A stretch of DNA of 64,000 nt from Streptomyces sp. NBC_00247 (GCF_036188265.1 NZ_CP108093.1:7159001-7223000), one strand, 5' to 3'. Shown: positions 34,181-43,987, counted from the stretch's first letter. Numbers and translations are program-made. The notes: generated by a model from the letters alone, not told the origin.

Positions 34181-35200
34181 ATGCGCTACCGACCGCTGGG
34201 CCGTACCGGCGTCCAGGTCAGCCCGCTGTGCCTGGGCGCGATGATGTTCGGCCCCTGGGGCAACGAGGACGAGGCCGATGCGATCCGCATCATTCACCGG
34301 GCGCTCGACGCGGGGATCAACTTCGTCGACACCGCGGACGTGTACTCCGCCGGCGTCTCGGAGGAGATCGTCGGCAAGGCGCTCCATGGCCGCCGCGAGG
34401 ACGTCTTCCTGGCCACCAAGTTCTTCATGCCCATGGACGCGGACGACCCCAACCAGCGGGGCGGCTCCCGGCGCTGGATCATCCGCGAGGTCGAGAACTC
34501 CCTGCGGCGGCTCGGCACGGACCACATCGACCTCTACCAGGTCCACCGCCCCAGCCCGGACACCGACGTCGCCGAGACTCTCGGCGCCCTCACCGACCTC
34601 GTCCGTCAGGGCAAGGTCCGCTACATCGGCTCCTCCTCCTACTGCGGCTCGCAGATCGTCGAAGCCCAGTGGACCGCGCGCGAGCGGAACCTGGAGCGGT
34701 TCGTCACCGAGCAGCCGCCGTACTCCATCCTCGTCCGCGGCATCGAGGAGGACGTACTGCCCACCGTGCGCCGCCACAGCATGGGCACCCTCACCTACAG
34801 CCCGCTCTCCGGCGGCTGGCTCTCGGGCCGCTACCGCGAGCACGCGACCGGGGGACCGGCTTCCGCCGCCCGCCCCCAAGCCCGCTTCGACATGGGCACC
34901 CCCGCGAACCTGCGCAAGCTGGAGGCCGTCGAACAGCTTGCCGTCCTCGCGGAGAAGGCAGGCCTCTCCCTCATCGAACTCGCCGTCGCGTTCGTCATCA
35001 ACCATCCCGGCGTCACCTCGGCGATCATCGGACCACGCACCATGGAGCAGCTGGAGACGTTCCTCCCTGCCGCAGATGTCACCTTGTCCGCCGACATCCT
35101 CGACGCCATCGACGAGATCGTCGCCCCGGGCGTCACGGTGAACCCGGTCGACAACAGCTACGGAGACTTCGAACTGCGAGCCGACCAGCGGCGCCGCTGA
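34181..35200 (+). CDS. Aldo/keto reductase
   Basis: 339 residues behind agaggagcactac. The barrel begins MRYRPLGRTGVQVSPLCLGAMMFG, with NFVDTADVYSAGVSEEIVGKAL (catalytic Asp, Tyr), KFFMPMD (Lys region), DLYQVHRP (His) and an IIGPRTMEQLE cofactor loop. It is of the voltage-gated K-channel beta-like/YajO-type group. It lies directly after the MmyB-type regulator in the same direction. Confidence 0.92.
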   Translation: MRYRPLGRTGVQVSPLCLGAMMFGPWGNEDEADAIRIIHRALDAGINFVDTADVYSAGVSEEIVGKALHGRREDVFLATKFFMPMDADDPNQRGGSRRWIIREVENSLRRLGTDHIDLYQVHRPSPDTDVAETLGALTDLVRQGKVRYIGSSSYCGSQIVEAQWTARERNLERFVTEQPPYSILVRGIEEDVLPTVRRHSMGTLTYSPLSGGWLSGRYREHATGGPASAARPQARFDMGTPANLRKLEAVEQLAVLAEKAGLSLIELAVAFVINHPGVTSAIIGPRTMEQLETFLPAADVTLSADILDAIDEIVAPGVTVNPVDNSYGDFELRADQRRR

Positions 35201-35460
35201 CGCGAACCCGGTGCAGCCGGCCGAGCCGGCTACCGGCTGAAGAACCGACTCAGGTCATCGAGCGCGGAACCGAAGTCGCCTGATCCGAGGGATCAGTCCG
35301 CTCCCGGCTCCTCGCCCGGCGGGACCAGAACGTCGAAGGCCGGCTCAACCTCGGGGAGTGCCTGAGCCTGTCCCCGTGCTCGTCGTCGGCTTCGTCCGCA
35401 TCGACCAAATCTGGTCGGGCAGATCGGACGACGTCTTGGGTTCGGTGATTTCCTGTACGC
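35201..35460. other. Gene-free stretch after the aldo/keto reductase
   Basis: I see no supported gene here. The only structure is the heptamer run that begins at its right edge. Confidence 0.4.
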
Positions 35461-35509
35461 GCCGACCGCCGACCGCCGACCGCCGACCGCCGACCGCCGA
35501 CCGCCGACC
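35461..35509. repeat. Seven tandem gccgacc heptamers
   Basis: The unit gccgacc repeats seven times without interruption. The unit is not a multiple of three, so it would shift frame between units if translated; it lies inside decayed DNA and looks like replication slippage. Confidence 0.9.
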
Positions 35510-35524
35510 GCCTGGCGTGCCAGG

Positions 35525-35900
35525 CCCAGGACGGCCCTGTCGGCCTCATCAACATCAGTAGTACCCGCTGCGACGCTCTCGGGCCTGACCGCAGAGACGG
35601 ATCCACCAGTCCAGGTCGTGCCCCTGCCAAGACTGACTCGAGCGAGGCGTACGACCAGGCGAACCGACTGCGCGCGGCTCACCTGCGTGCAGCAGACCCC
35701 GGGACCGATCCTCAGCGCCGGATCACGGCCCAGCGCGAGATCCTCGATGTCCTGGAACGGCTGTGGGACGTCGTCGCGGAACCGGTTCTGACCCGGGTGG
35801 GCCACAGGACTTGCCCCGCCGCCGACAGGCCGTGGCCAAGGCTCTGGTGGTGTCCCGTCGGCATCATGGTCTTCTGCTCATGGATGCGCGACGGGCCGAC
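35525..35900 (+). pseudogene. CHAT-domain protein remnant
   Basis: Pieces of a Streptomyces CHAT (caspase-like peptidase) protein occur in order but in different frames: GPVGLINISSTRCDAL, then LTAETDPPVQVVPLPRLTRA, then EAYDQANRLRAAHLRAAD, then REILDVLERLWDVVAEPVL, then PRLWWCPVG. This is the segment before the CHAT catalytic His. The protease domain proper is missing. The heptamer repeat immediately upstream marks the break point. Confidence 0.6.
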
Positions 35901-36172
35901 TCGTCACGCGCAAGGGCGAACCGTCGGGAAGCTGCCTCGAACAGCCGTAGGGCTCTGGCGTGAAGATCACGACCAGTTGGAATGCGCTGGCCTGCCGTCA
36001 ACCCGACGCCTCTCTATCAGGTCAACCTCACGCCGCGATCCTGGGCAGAGTCCACTCTTTGCGGTGATCAACACCCCGCCTCGGTCTATACGGCATACGC
36101 GCCGGCTATCACCTTTCGCGTGAACTCAATCGCGACGTGCTGTGTCCACCGCAGCGCACGAAAGGGGTCTCC

Positions 36173-36625
36173 TTGGCTACGCACCGGTTTCCACGTCTCC
36201 TGGCGGGCGCCCTCGCTCTCCTCGTGCTGGGCGTGACTGCTCCCGCCGAGGCTTTCGAACAAGCCGTGGCAGCACCCGCCTGCAAAGGGGCAACCTGCAA
36301 CGGCAAGAACCCTCACGCGACCGGATGTGACAAGGACGCCGTCACCCCCGCAGGGGCGGTAGCCCGGTCGGACGGCGGCGGGCCGGCCGTTCAGATGCGG
36401 TACTCGAAGAAGTGCAACGCCGTGTGGGCGCGGTTCGGATCCGCTGCGAACGCCAACTGGAGGGGCAAGCTGGAAGTCAGGAATGGCAACCCGTATGTGT
36501 TCAACGCGTCTCCGAATTACGCGGCTTACACCACGATGGTGAACGCCGGCCTCGCCACCCGCCCTTGTGTGGAGCACTACGACGGCGTCGGCGGCAGTTG
36601 GGCGTGCACGAAGAAGTGGTACTAG
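36173..36625 (+). CDS. Secreted DUF2690 (YjfA-like) protein
   Basis: 150 residues from a TTG at 36173, chosen because aaagggg lies five bases upstream. A signal peptide (THRFPRLLAGALALLVLGVTAPAEA) precedes a small Cys-rich DUF2690 domain: CKGATCNGKNPHATGCDKDA, then MRYSKKCNAVWARFGSAAN, then VEHYDGVGGSWACTKKWY. Six Cys could form three disulfides outside the cell. Family function is unknown. The IS481 remnant begins immediately downstream. Confidence 0.85.
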   Translation: MATHRFPRLLAGALALLVLGVTAPAEAFEQAVAAPACKGATCNGKNPHATGCDKDAVTPAGAVARSDGGGPAVQMRYSKKCNAVWARFGSAANANWRGKLEVRNGNPYVFNASPNYAAYTTMVNAGLATRPCVEHYDGVGGSWACTKKWY

Positions 36626-36657
36626 GTGTTCTGTCCACGGAGGTGGGTGACAGGTTT

Positions 36658-36754
36658 CACGGTGGGGTGATCTTGAACGAGTGAGGGCCTTCTGGGTTCG
36701 GTGTGGATGGCGACATCTACACGAACGACCAGAAGGCCCTCATGCCCCACCGTG
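36658..36754. repeat. Nested inverted repeats enclosing the transposase start
   Basis: Outer arms cacggtgggg (36658-36667) / ccccaccgtg (36745-36754) and inner arms gagggccttctgg (36683-36695) / ccagaaggccctc (36729-36741), with a smaller imperfect pair inside. The hairpin in mRNA would bury the transposase ATG at 36742. Confidence 0.8.
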
Positions 36755-37695
36755 ATGCACCCCTGACCGAGACCGGACGTCTGCGTCTGGCCCGCTGCGT
36801 CGTGGACGACGGGTGGCCGCTGCGGCGGTCCGCCGAACGTTTCCGGGTCTCGCCCACCACCGCTCAGCGGTGGGCCGCCCGCTACCGCGAGCAGGGCGAA
36901 GCCGGGATGAGCGACCGCTCCTCCCGGCCCCACCACAGCCCCGGCCGGACACCGACGCGCACCGAGCGGCGGATCATCAAGATCCGTGTGCTGCGGCGCT
37001 GGGGCCCGGCCCGCATCGCCTACCTGCTCGGACTGAACCCGGCCACCGTCCACCGCGTCCTGACCCGCTACAAGCCGGCCCGCCTGACCCACCGCGACCG
37101 CGCCACCGGCCGGGTGATCCGACGCTACGAGCACGCCGCCCCCGGCGACCTCGTCCACGTCGACATCAAGAAAGGCGGCAACATCCCCGACGGCGGCGGC
37201 CACAAGGCCCTGCGGTCGGCAGGCGGGCCGCAAGAACCGGACCAACGCCGGCATGAACTTCCTGCACAACGCCGTCGACGATCACTCCCGCCTCGCTTAC
37301 AGCGAAATCCTCGCCGACGAGAAGAAGGAAACCGCTGTCGGCTTCTGGCAACGGGCCCATGCCTACTTCGCCGCCGCCGGAGTCACCGGCCAGCGGGGCC
37401 TGACGGACAACGGCTCCTGCCACAAGTCACACCTCTGGCGCAACTCCCTTGCAGCGCAAGGTATTTCACGCAAACGCGCCCGCCCCTACCGACTGCGGAC
37501 GAACGGGAAGGCGGAGCGTTTCAACCGGACCCTGCTGGACTAATGGGCCTACGCAAAGCTCTACCGAACCGAGGCCGAGCGACGAGACGGCTACCCGCAG
37601 TGGCTGCACGCCTACAATCACCACCGCGGACACACCGCGCTCAAGGGCCAACCACCCGCCGGCCGCGTCCCCAACCTCATGGGTCGGTACAGCGG
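36742..37695 (+). pseudogene. IS481-family transposase, frameshifted and with internal stop
   Basis: The first part (PLTETGRLRLARCVVDDGWP, RRSAERFRVSPTTAQRWAAR, LLGLNPATVHRVLTRY, PGDLVHVDIKKGGNIP) is an IS481 N-terminal HTH and the first DDE Asp. Near 37200 the frame shifts; the rest reads MNFLHNAVDDHSRLAYSEIL, then GLTDNGSCHKSHLWR, then RTNGKAERFNRTLLD, a TAA at 37541, then WAYAKLYRTEAERRDGYPQW to NHHRGHTALKGQPP. With at least one frameshift and one stop it is inactive. Terminal repeats of the element could not be matched by eye. Confidence 0.85.
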
Positions 37696-37890
37696 AGCGG
37701 TCCCTGGTTTTTCAACCTGTACTTCGACGCTACCGGGGCCGACCGTCCCCAGACCTTGCCAAGCGGTACGGCGCAGAGGCGCGGGCAGGTGGGGTGGAGG
37801 AGGGTGGAGAAGTGCGGGACGACGATCTCCACCCGTTGTTCCACCCATGGGTCCAGGTGCGAGAGACCCCGCGCCAGCAGCCTTGAGGGC

Positions 37891-38439
37891 ATGACAACGA
37901 CCGAGTGGATCACCGACACCGCCCTCGTCCTGATCGTCTTCCGGCAGCTGCGGGAAGGCCGTCTCGACCTCAAGACCTTCCTGATCCCGCTGGGGATCGT
38001 GGCCTTCGTGGCGCACACGTACCTCGACAGCGTGCCTACCGCGGGCAACGACCTGGTGCTGGTCGGCGCGCTCATGGCCGTCGGCGCGACGCTCGGCATC
38101 GCGGGCGGCGTCTACACCCGAATCCGGGTTGCGGGCGAGCACCTGCTGATCAAGGCCGGCGCGGTCTCCGCGATCCTCTGGGTTCTCGGCATGGGCGCCC
38201 GGATGGGCTTTCAGTTCTGGGTCTCGCACGGCGGTGCCGACAACGTCGCGCGGTTCAGCATCGCCCACCACATCACCTCCGACCAGGCCTGGGTCGCGGC
38301 CTTCGTCCTGATGGCACTCACCGAGGTCGTCACGCGACTCGCGACGATCTTCATCCGGAGCCGGATGGTGCACGGCAGGAAGGCGCCGCAGACGATCGCA
38401 TCGACTCACCCGGCGCCCTCTCTCGACCGTACGGTCTGA
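37891..38439 (+). CDS. DUF1453 (CcdC-like) membrane protein
   Basis: 182 residues behind ttgagggc. It has about five membrane segments (TALVLIVFRQL, IPLGIVAFVAHTYLD, DLVLVGALMAVGATLGIAGGVYTRI, AGAVSAILWVLGMGARMGFQFW, AFVLMALTEVVTRLATIF). It ends two bases before the sensor kinase start and so is the first gene of a three-gene two-component operon. It may help sense the signal for the kinase, but that is inference. Confidence 0.85.
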   Translation: MTTTEWITDTALVLIVFRQLREGRLDLKTFLIPLGIVAFVAHTYLDSVPTAGNDLVLVGALMAVGATLGIAGGVYTRIRVAGEHLLIKAGAVSAILWVLGMGARMGFQFWVSHGGADNVARFSIAHHITSDQAWVAAFVLMALTEVVTRLATIFIRSRMVHGRKAPQTIASTHPAPSLDRTV

Positions 38440-38441
38440 CC

Positions 38442-39689
38442 GTGGACTATGGTCACGCCGTGCACGAAGCGCAGAGCGTCCCGGAGAAGCAGAGCGCCCC
38501 TGCGGAGCAGAGCGTGCCCGGTACGGGCTCGGCCTCGTACCGGGCGCCCGGCGTCCTGACTTTCGGAGGTCACGATCCTCGCGTGGGCTGGGTCCTGACC
38601 ATCTGCGCCATCGGTTCCGCGTTCATCACGGTGCGGCCGATCGGGCTCAGCGGCCGGAGCCTCGTGGTCGCCGTGCTCATCGTCGTCAACTCCGTCGCTC
38701 TCCTCGCCCGGCACCTGCCCGAGCACAGGGTCCCGCCCCGCGTCACCCTGGTCCGGCTGATCCTCGGCATCGTCGCCGCGGCCGCCCTGATGGCCGTCAG
38801 CCGGGACGGATCGAGCTACCTCTTCGCGTTCTTCCTCGTCGGCCACGCCGGATACCGGCTGCCGCTCAAGCCGGCCGTGGCCCTCGCGGCGTTCTGCAGC
38901 CTGCTGTGCGGCGGGGTCCTGTACTTGCGCATCGGCCCCGGCCACCACCTGCTGCCCTGGGCGGTCGGTCTGGCCACCGGCACCCCGGTGGTCCTCGGCA
39001 TCATCAACCGCAGCCGCCGGCGCGCCGTCCAGGCGGTGATCGAGGCCGCGGAGTCCGCCGAGCGGGCTGCGCGCGCCGAGGCCCAGGCCGCCGTTCTCAC
39101 CGAGCGGGGGCGGATCGCCCGCGACGTGCACGACGTCCTGGCCCACTCCCTCGCGGGCATCAACATGCAGCTGGAACTGGCGGACGCCCTGATCGCGACC
39201 GGTGACCTGGAGAAGATCCGCGAGGCGAACCAGAAGGCGCACAGCATGGTCAAGGAGAGTCTGAAGCAGGCCCAGTGGACCGTGCACGCGCTCCGGGAGG
39301 ACTCCCTGCCGCTGGTGGGCAGCCTGACCGCGATGCTCGACTCTTCCGGCCACCGAGACGCCCTCACCCTCACCGGCACCGAGCGCGACGTACCGTCCCA
39401 GGTCACGCAGAACCTGCTGCGGATCGCACAGGAGTCGCTGACCAACGCCGTCCGGCACGCGCCCGGCGGCGAGGTGCACGTGGAGCTGACGTTCGAGGCC
39501 GCATCGACGACACTGAGGATCCGTAACAGCGCGGCCACCCGTGCGGTGCGCGCGGGCGTCGGCAGCGGAATGGGGCTGATCGGCATGCGGGAGCGGGCCG
39601 CCCTGCTGGGTGGCACGATCACTGCGGGCCCGGTCACCGAAGGACCGGACGAAGGCGGCTGGCAAGTGGAGGCAGTGCTACCGGGATGA
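38442..39689 (+). CDS. NarL-class sensor histidine kinase
   Basis: 415 residues if started at the GTG two bases past the previous stop; a second GTG at 38460 is also possible. Several N-terminal membrane helices (about 50-190) are followed by a HisKA_3 domain (ERGRIARDVHDVLAHSLAGI, phospho-acceptor His) and an HATPase domain (AQESLTNAVRHAPGG N-box, GSGMGLIGMRERAALLGG G-box). It would autophosphorylate and pass phosphate to the overlapping response regulator. Confidence 0.92.
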   Translation: MDYGHAVHEAQSVPEKQSAPAEQSVPGTGSASYRAPGVLTFGGHDPRVGWVLTICAIGSAFITVRPIGLSGRSLVVAVLIVVNSVALLARHLPEHRVPPRVTLVRLILGIVAAAALMAVSRDGSSYLFAFFLVGHAGYRLPLKPAVALAAFCSLLCGGVLYLRIGPGHHLLPWAVGLATGTPVVLGIINRSRRRAVQAVIEAAESAERAARAEAQAAVLTERGRIARDVHDVLAHSLAGINMQLELADALIATGDLEKIREANQKAHSMVKESLKQAQWTVHALREDSLPLVGSLTAMLDSSGHRDALTLTGTERDVPSQVTQNLLRIAQESLTNAVRHAPGGEVHVELTFEAASTTLRIRNSAATRAVRAGVGSGMGLIGMRERAALLGGTITAGPVTEGPDEGGWQVEAVLPG

Positions 39690-40351
39690 GTGAACCGACG
39701 CGAAATTCTCAGCGGCTGCGTGTGGTCGTGGCCGACGACCAGGCTGCCGTACGGGAGCCGCTGGCCGCGGTCCTCGGTATGGCCGAGGACATCGCCGTCG
39801 TCGCCACGGCCGCCGACGGCGCCGAAGTACTCGCCGCAGTCGCCGCAGGCCCGGTCGACGTGGTCCTGATGGACCTGCGGATGCCGGTGATGGACGGCAC
39901 CGAGGCGACCCGGCGGCTCACCGAGGAGCACCCCGAGGTCGCCGTGGTCATCCTGACCACGTTCGCCGACGACGACTCCATCCTGGCCGCGCTGAGCGCC
40001 GGGGCCATCGGCTACCTCACCAAGAACGCGGGACGCCAGGACATCACCCGCGCCATTCGCGCCGCCGCCGCCGGGCAGTCCGTCCTCGACCGCGAAGTCC
40101 AGAACCGCCTTCTGCAGACGGTCCGCACCAAGCCCCCGGCCTCCGCACAGCCGCTGCCCCTCGACATCACCCCGCGCGAGCGCGAGGTCCTCACCCTGAT
40201 CGGCCAGGGCCTGCCCAACCGTGCCATCGCCGAGAAGCTCTTCATCAGCGAGGCCACGGTGAAGACGCACATCAACAACCTCTTCGCCAAAGCGGACATC
40301 AAGGACCGCGCCGACGCCGTGCGCCGCGCCCTCGGGGCGGGCCTGGCCTGA
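39686..40351 (+). CDS. NarL/FixJ-family response regulator
   Basis: 221 residues; the ATG overlaps the kinase stop (ATGA). The receiver domain has VVVADDQAAVRE, phospho-acceptor Asp in VVLMDLRMPVMDG, ILTTF Thr and YLTKN Lys. The LuxR-type HTH (about 155-215) reads LTLIGQGLPNRAIAEKLFIS and EATVKTHINNLFAKA. It is the DNA-binding output of the pair. Confidence 0.95.
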   Translation: MSEPTRNSQRLRVVVADDQAAVREPLAAVLGMAEDIAVVATAADGAEVLAAVAAGPVDVVLMDLRMPVMDGTEATRRLTEEHPEVAVVILTTFADDDSILAALSAGAIGYLTKNAGRQDITRAIRAAAAGQSVLDREVQNRLLQTVRTKPPASAQPLPLDITPREREVLTLIGQGLPNRAIAEKLFISEATVKTHINNLFAKADIKDRADAVRRALGAGLA

Positions 40352-40739
40352 GAGAGGACAGTCGCGTTGTCACCTGCGGGGTTGGGCGCCGGACTCGGGA
40401 GTGTCGGCCGACTCTGTCGTGGTGGGTCGGCGTCCGCCGCAGCAGGCGACTGCTGGTGCCGTGGAGTTCAGGGTCCCTGATGCACCCGGAGGCCGTGGGG
40501 GAGAGGGGCCCCGGGCTCCGTCGAGGAGCGGCCCGTACACCGCGCACATGAGGTCCTGTACGGCGTTCGCTCGGACGGGCAGGTCGAGGTAGGCCTGCCC
40601 CGGCCGTGGCCAGGTCGGGTCCTGCGCGGTTCCGGCCGGTCCCGCGCACCAGGCGAGACCGCCGTCCGCCCAGGCGTAGGAAGCGGCCTCGATGAAGCAC
40701 CGGCCGAGCTCCCCGGGGGTGCCCACCGCCGGGCCACGG

Positions 40740-41995
40740 GGTCGGGGTGAGGTGCCGGCCGTGGTTCAGGAGGAGAGGGGCGAGGGGGTTCTCACGGGCG
40801 GCGAGGCGTGCGAAGTGCACGAGCCACGCCTCCTCGGATGTCAGTTGGGGTTCCACAGGTCCTCCGGTCGGTGCGTCCTTTTTCAGGTGTTCTTCCCGGG
40901 CTTGGTACTGGGCGAGGGCGGCGAGGCCTGTGTCGAACGCGTTTACCCGGGTGGTTGGCGTCTTCGGGGGGCGGTGGTGGGCGCCGGGGCGGGGTGGGGG
41001 TGGATGCCGAGGTGTTTCAGTCGTTCACGCTGCTGGTTCGTCAGCGTTGCCCAGGCGTGGGGCTTCCGTTGGGTGGTGACCCAGGTCCGACGTCGCAGTC
41101 GTGGACGCTGACGCCGGGCGGGATGTCGGCGGGGTTGGCTTTCTCGGCGAGGAGGGTGCGGGTGGCGGCGTAGTGGCGCTGCCAGTCGATCGGCCAGGGC
41201 GGGCACCAGTCCGGGTCGGTCGCGTCCAGTGCCCGGCGCCGTTCGGTGGCGCGGTCCGCGTCGGTGCCGAGGCCGCCGGACTTGCGGAGGTTGGCGAGCC
41301 ACTGGCGCACCGCGACCCCCTCGACCACTGTGGCTCTCGGGGCGGCGAGGGTGCCGGTCGTGGCGTGGTAGGTACGGGCGGCGGTGAGGTTTCTCCAGAA
41401 TCCGGCGTCCGCGACGGTCCAGACCATGCCGAGTTCGTTCAGCAGCTCGACCCGCCACGGCTTGAGGGTCCCGGCCCGGAAGGCGCGGTGTTGCTCGCCG
41501 GCCCAGGAGCCCAGCCCAATAGAGGGCTGCGTCGCCGTCGTCGGGCATCTTCGTGTCGGCGAAGACGGTCGCGTGTCCGTCTGTGGAACGTCATGGAGGA
41601 GCGGGTGCCGGACCCGTCCGCGTGCTTGAGCAGGGAGGCCTGGAGCGCGGCGAGCTGGCGCCCGCGCCGTTCCTCGTCGGTCGCGGTCGTGGTCGCGGTC
41701 GTGGTCTCGCTGAGCGGTGAGGGGTCGCGGGTCTCCAGCACGTCGATCTCGAACCGCGCGAGGATGCCCCGCTCCACGTTCTCCATGAGGCCGGTTTCGT
41801 GGAGGACGGGCCCGTGCAGTTCGGTGTCGTCCGTGTACAGACGGCGCTGTACCGGGATGCGGACCCGGTCGTGGACGGCCGCCCACGCCTTCGTGGCGTC
41901 ACCGGACGTGCGGTGGGCCTCGTCGACGACCAGGAGGGCAAAAGCGGGCGTGCGCCGTCCGTACGAGCCCCGCAGCGCCTGTTCGAGCACGCCGA
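40740..41995 (-). pseudogene. Decayed DEAD/DEAH helicase with helicase-associated domains
   Basis: Read on the minus strand from 41995: TLGVLEQALRGSYGRRTPAF, LLVVDEAHRTSGDATKAWAA (DEAH box), GPVLHETGLMENVERGILAR, RRGRQLAALQASLLKHADGS, SMTFHRRT. Then after a frameshift come VFADTKMPDDGDAALYWAG, a further shift, WAGEQHRAFRAGTLKPWRVE, WLANLRKSGGLG, and TWVTTQRKPHAWATLTNQQR, the repeated helicase-associated segments, ending with FDTGLAALAQYQAREEHLKK. Motif III (YFTATP-type) is deleted, and the Walker A half is missing upstream of 41995. A 118-codon GTG frame at 40370-40726 (minus) past its end is not supported as a gene. Confidence 0.7.
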
Positions 41996-42003
41996 GGGTT
42001 TAG

Positions 42004-42282
42004 GTGTCGTCGACCTTGGGGGAGTCGATCCACAACCGGGAGAGGGTCCGCCCGGACTGGACGCACCTCATCCACTCGCAGGCGTACACCCTGCACTGCG
42101 GCCGGGCCTACAAGGCCCACCAGGCCGGACTGGAGGTCGTGGCGCTCAAGCACACCGACGAGCTGCACGTCATCGGGGAATTGTGGCAGGTGTTCACCGA
42201 GGGACGCGGCGTGGCCGAACTGAAGCTCAAGACCGGCGACGCCAAGACAGCAGGGGAGTACCTCGTCGGAAAGGTCGGCTGA
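42004..42282 (+). CDS. Small hypothetical protein
   Basis: 92 residues from a GTG with no clear ribosome binding site. The sequence (RERVRPDWTHLIHSQAYTLH, then HQAGLEVVALKHTDELHVIG, then GRGVAELKLKTGDAKTAGEY) looks like a real, folded alpha/beta protein rather than random frame, but I do not recognise it. It abuts the broken end of the helicase remnant, so it may belong to inserted DNA. Confidence 0.45.
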   Translation: MSSTLGESIHNRERVRPDWTHLIHSQAYTLHCGRAYKAHQAGLEVVALKHTDELHVIGELWQVFTEGRGVAELKLKTGDAKTAGEYLVGKVG

Positions 42283-42448
42283 TGGCCCTGACACGCCACC
42301 ACACCGCGCCGCCCCCTGTCCGAACCAGGGGGGCCCGACTTGTTCCGCGCAGCGCGCGGGGTGCCGACCTCCGGGGTCTGGCGGCCCCTGCGGACCGGCT
42401 TGAGGGAGGGCTATCGCCATCCAGGCCAGTACCGCACGCCGCCGCGAA

Positions 42449-43987
42449 CTACGGGTTCCGTCGCCCGCCGGCTGCTTCCTTCCTCTCGCCGTCCGGATCG
42501 GGTGCGGGTGATTGTGTCGTGGTGTCCATGCCGCGACGTGCGCGGGCGATGCCCCAGCCAACCACTGCCGCAGCCACGGCCGTGAGCAGGAGGCCGGCCA
42601 GGGTGACAGCGGCGCCGAACTCCGCGGTCTGGTCAGCGCTCCAGTTCGACGTGGCGATGTCGCCGGTGAAGAGCGCTGCAAGGATGGTCCCGCTGACGGC
42701 GATGCCGATTCCCGTGGCGACTTCGCCGGAGGTGTCGATCAGAGCCGCTCCGATGGTGGTGCGGTCGGCCGGTAGGCCACGCATCACGTTGGTACCGGCG
42801 ACGACACCCACCACGCGCATCCCGGCGGCGACGAGCACGAGCGCGAAGGCGACCCACGCGTACCCGAAGCGGCCCAGCAGTGCGTAGACGGCGAGCCCGC
42901 ACACGACGGATCCGGCGCCGAGCCAGGCGGCTTTGTCGAAGCCCGCACGCTTGAGCAGCGGCCCGATGAGAGCACCGCCGGCGATGAGGACGACGACCTG
43001 GGGCAGCATTCCCAGGGCCGCTTGAGCTGGCGTCCAGCCCCAGTCGAGCTGGAGCTGGAGGGTCACGAGGTATCCGAGGCCGGCGACCGCGAGGCCCGAT
43101 GCGCCCTTGAACGCCAGCCCGCTGGACACGAGCGGGCGGGCGACGAGTGCGAGGTCGAGCAGCGGATAGCGGGTGCGGCGCGCGCGGACGACGAACAGCA
43201 CGGCCATCACGACGGATACTGCCGTGGTCAGCCAGGGCAGAAGCGATGCGGCGCCCGCGTCGACGAACAGCGTCGGTGCGGCCAGTGCGGACACGATCGC
43301 AACCGTGCCGAACAGGGCACCGGGCCCGTCGACGGGGTCGCGGTGCAGCTCGTCCTTCCGGTCGGCGGGGATGCCGCGCCGGATGCCGAGGAAGGCGAGC
43401 GCGGCGATCGGCACGTTCACCAGCAGCAGCGCCTGCCACGGAGCGAACGCGAGCACGAAGCCGCCGACCGTGGGCCCGATCGCGAGTCCGACCAGACCCA
43501 CGGTCGAGATCAGCGTCGTCGCACGGACGCGGAGCGCGTCCTCGTCGAACAGCCCGAACGCCAGGGCGAGGGAGCCAGGCGTCGTCATCGCAGCCGCGAC
43601 ACCCATTGCCGCGCGGACCGCGATGAGCTGCTCCGCCGTGCCGGCGAAAGCGGTCGCCAGGCTCGCCGCACCCAGCAGCACCAGCCCGACCAGCATGATC
43701 TTGCGGCGGCCGACCCGGTCGGCCAGCGCGCCGAAGGCCAGCATCAGTCCGCCGAAGACGACGGCGTACACGCCTGTGATCCACTGCAACTCTGCCGTCG
43801 AGGCCGAGAGCCGGCGGCCGATGGTCGGCAGTGCGACGTTGAGGATCGAGTTGTCGAGCATCTCGAACAGGAACACCGCTGACAGCCCGGCGAGGGCTGT
43901 CCATGCTTCCCGCAGGGAACGAGGCGAACGGGAGGGTGGGAGAGGGCTGTCGATCTGGTCGACCGTTCCCGTACGTCGGACATTCAC
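42449..43987 (-). CDS. DHA2-family MFS transporter
   Basis: 512 residues from a GTG at 43987, set by the aaggag seven bases upstream. It has the 14-helix pattern: LSAVFLFEMLDNSILNVALP in TM1, GALADRVGRRKIMLVG in loop 2-3, and LVGLAIGPTVGGFVLAFAPWQALLLV motif C. It probably exports drugs or metabolites. No regulator gene is adjacent. It is a paralogue of the exporter at 31.4 kb. Confidence 0.92.
   Translation of the reverse strand: MNVRRTGTVDQIDSPLPPSRSPRSLREAWTALAGLSAVFLFEMLDNSILNVALPTIGRRLSASTAELQWITGVYAVVFGGLMLAFGALADRVGRRKIMLVGLVLLGAASLATAFAGTAEQLIAVRAAMGVAAAMTTPGSLALAFGLFDEDALRVRATTLISTVGLVGLAIGPTVGGFVLAFAPWQALLLVNVPIAALAFLGIRRGIPADRKDELHRDPVDGPGALFGTVAIVSALAAPTLFVDAGAASLLPWLTTAVSVVMAVLFVVRARRTRYPLLDLALVARPLVSSGLAFKGASGLAVAGLGYLVTLQLQLDWGWTPAQAALGMLPQVVVLIAGGALIGPLLKRAGFDKAAWLGAGSVVCGLAVYALLGRFGYAWVAFALVLVAAGMRVVGVVAGTNVMRGLPADRTTIGAALIDTSGEVATGIGIAVSGTILAALFTGDIATSNWSADQTAEFGAAVTLAGLLLTAVAAAVVGWGIARARRGMDTTTQSPAPDPDGERKEAAGGRRNP

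Noticed and set aside
35461..35509. Tandem heptamers considered as a CRISPR array
   Set aside because: Units are 7 bp with no spacers; this is a simple tandem repeat.
40370..40726. 118-codon GTG frame on the minus strand as a gene
   Set aside because: It lies at the end of the decayed helicase, has no known domain and a low-complexity C-terminus.
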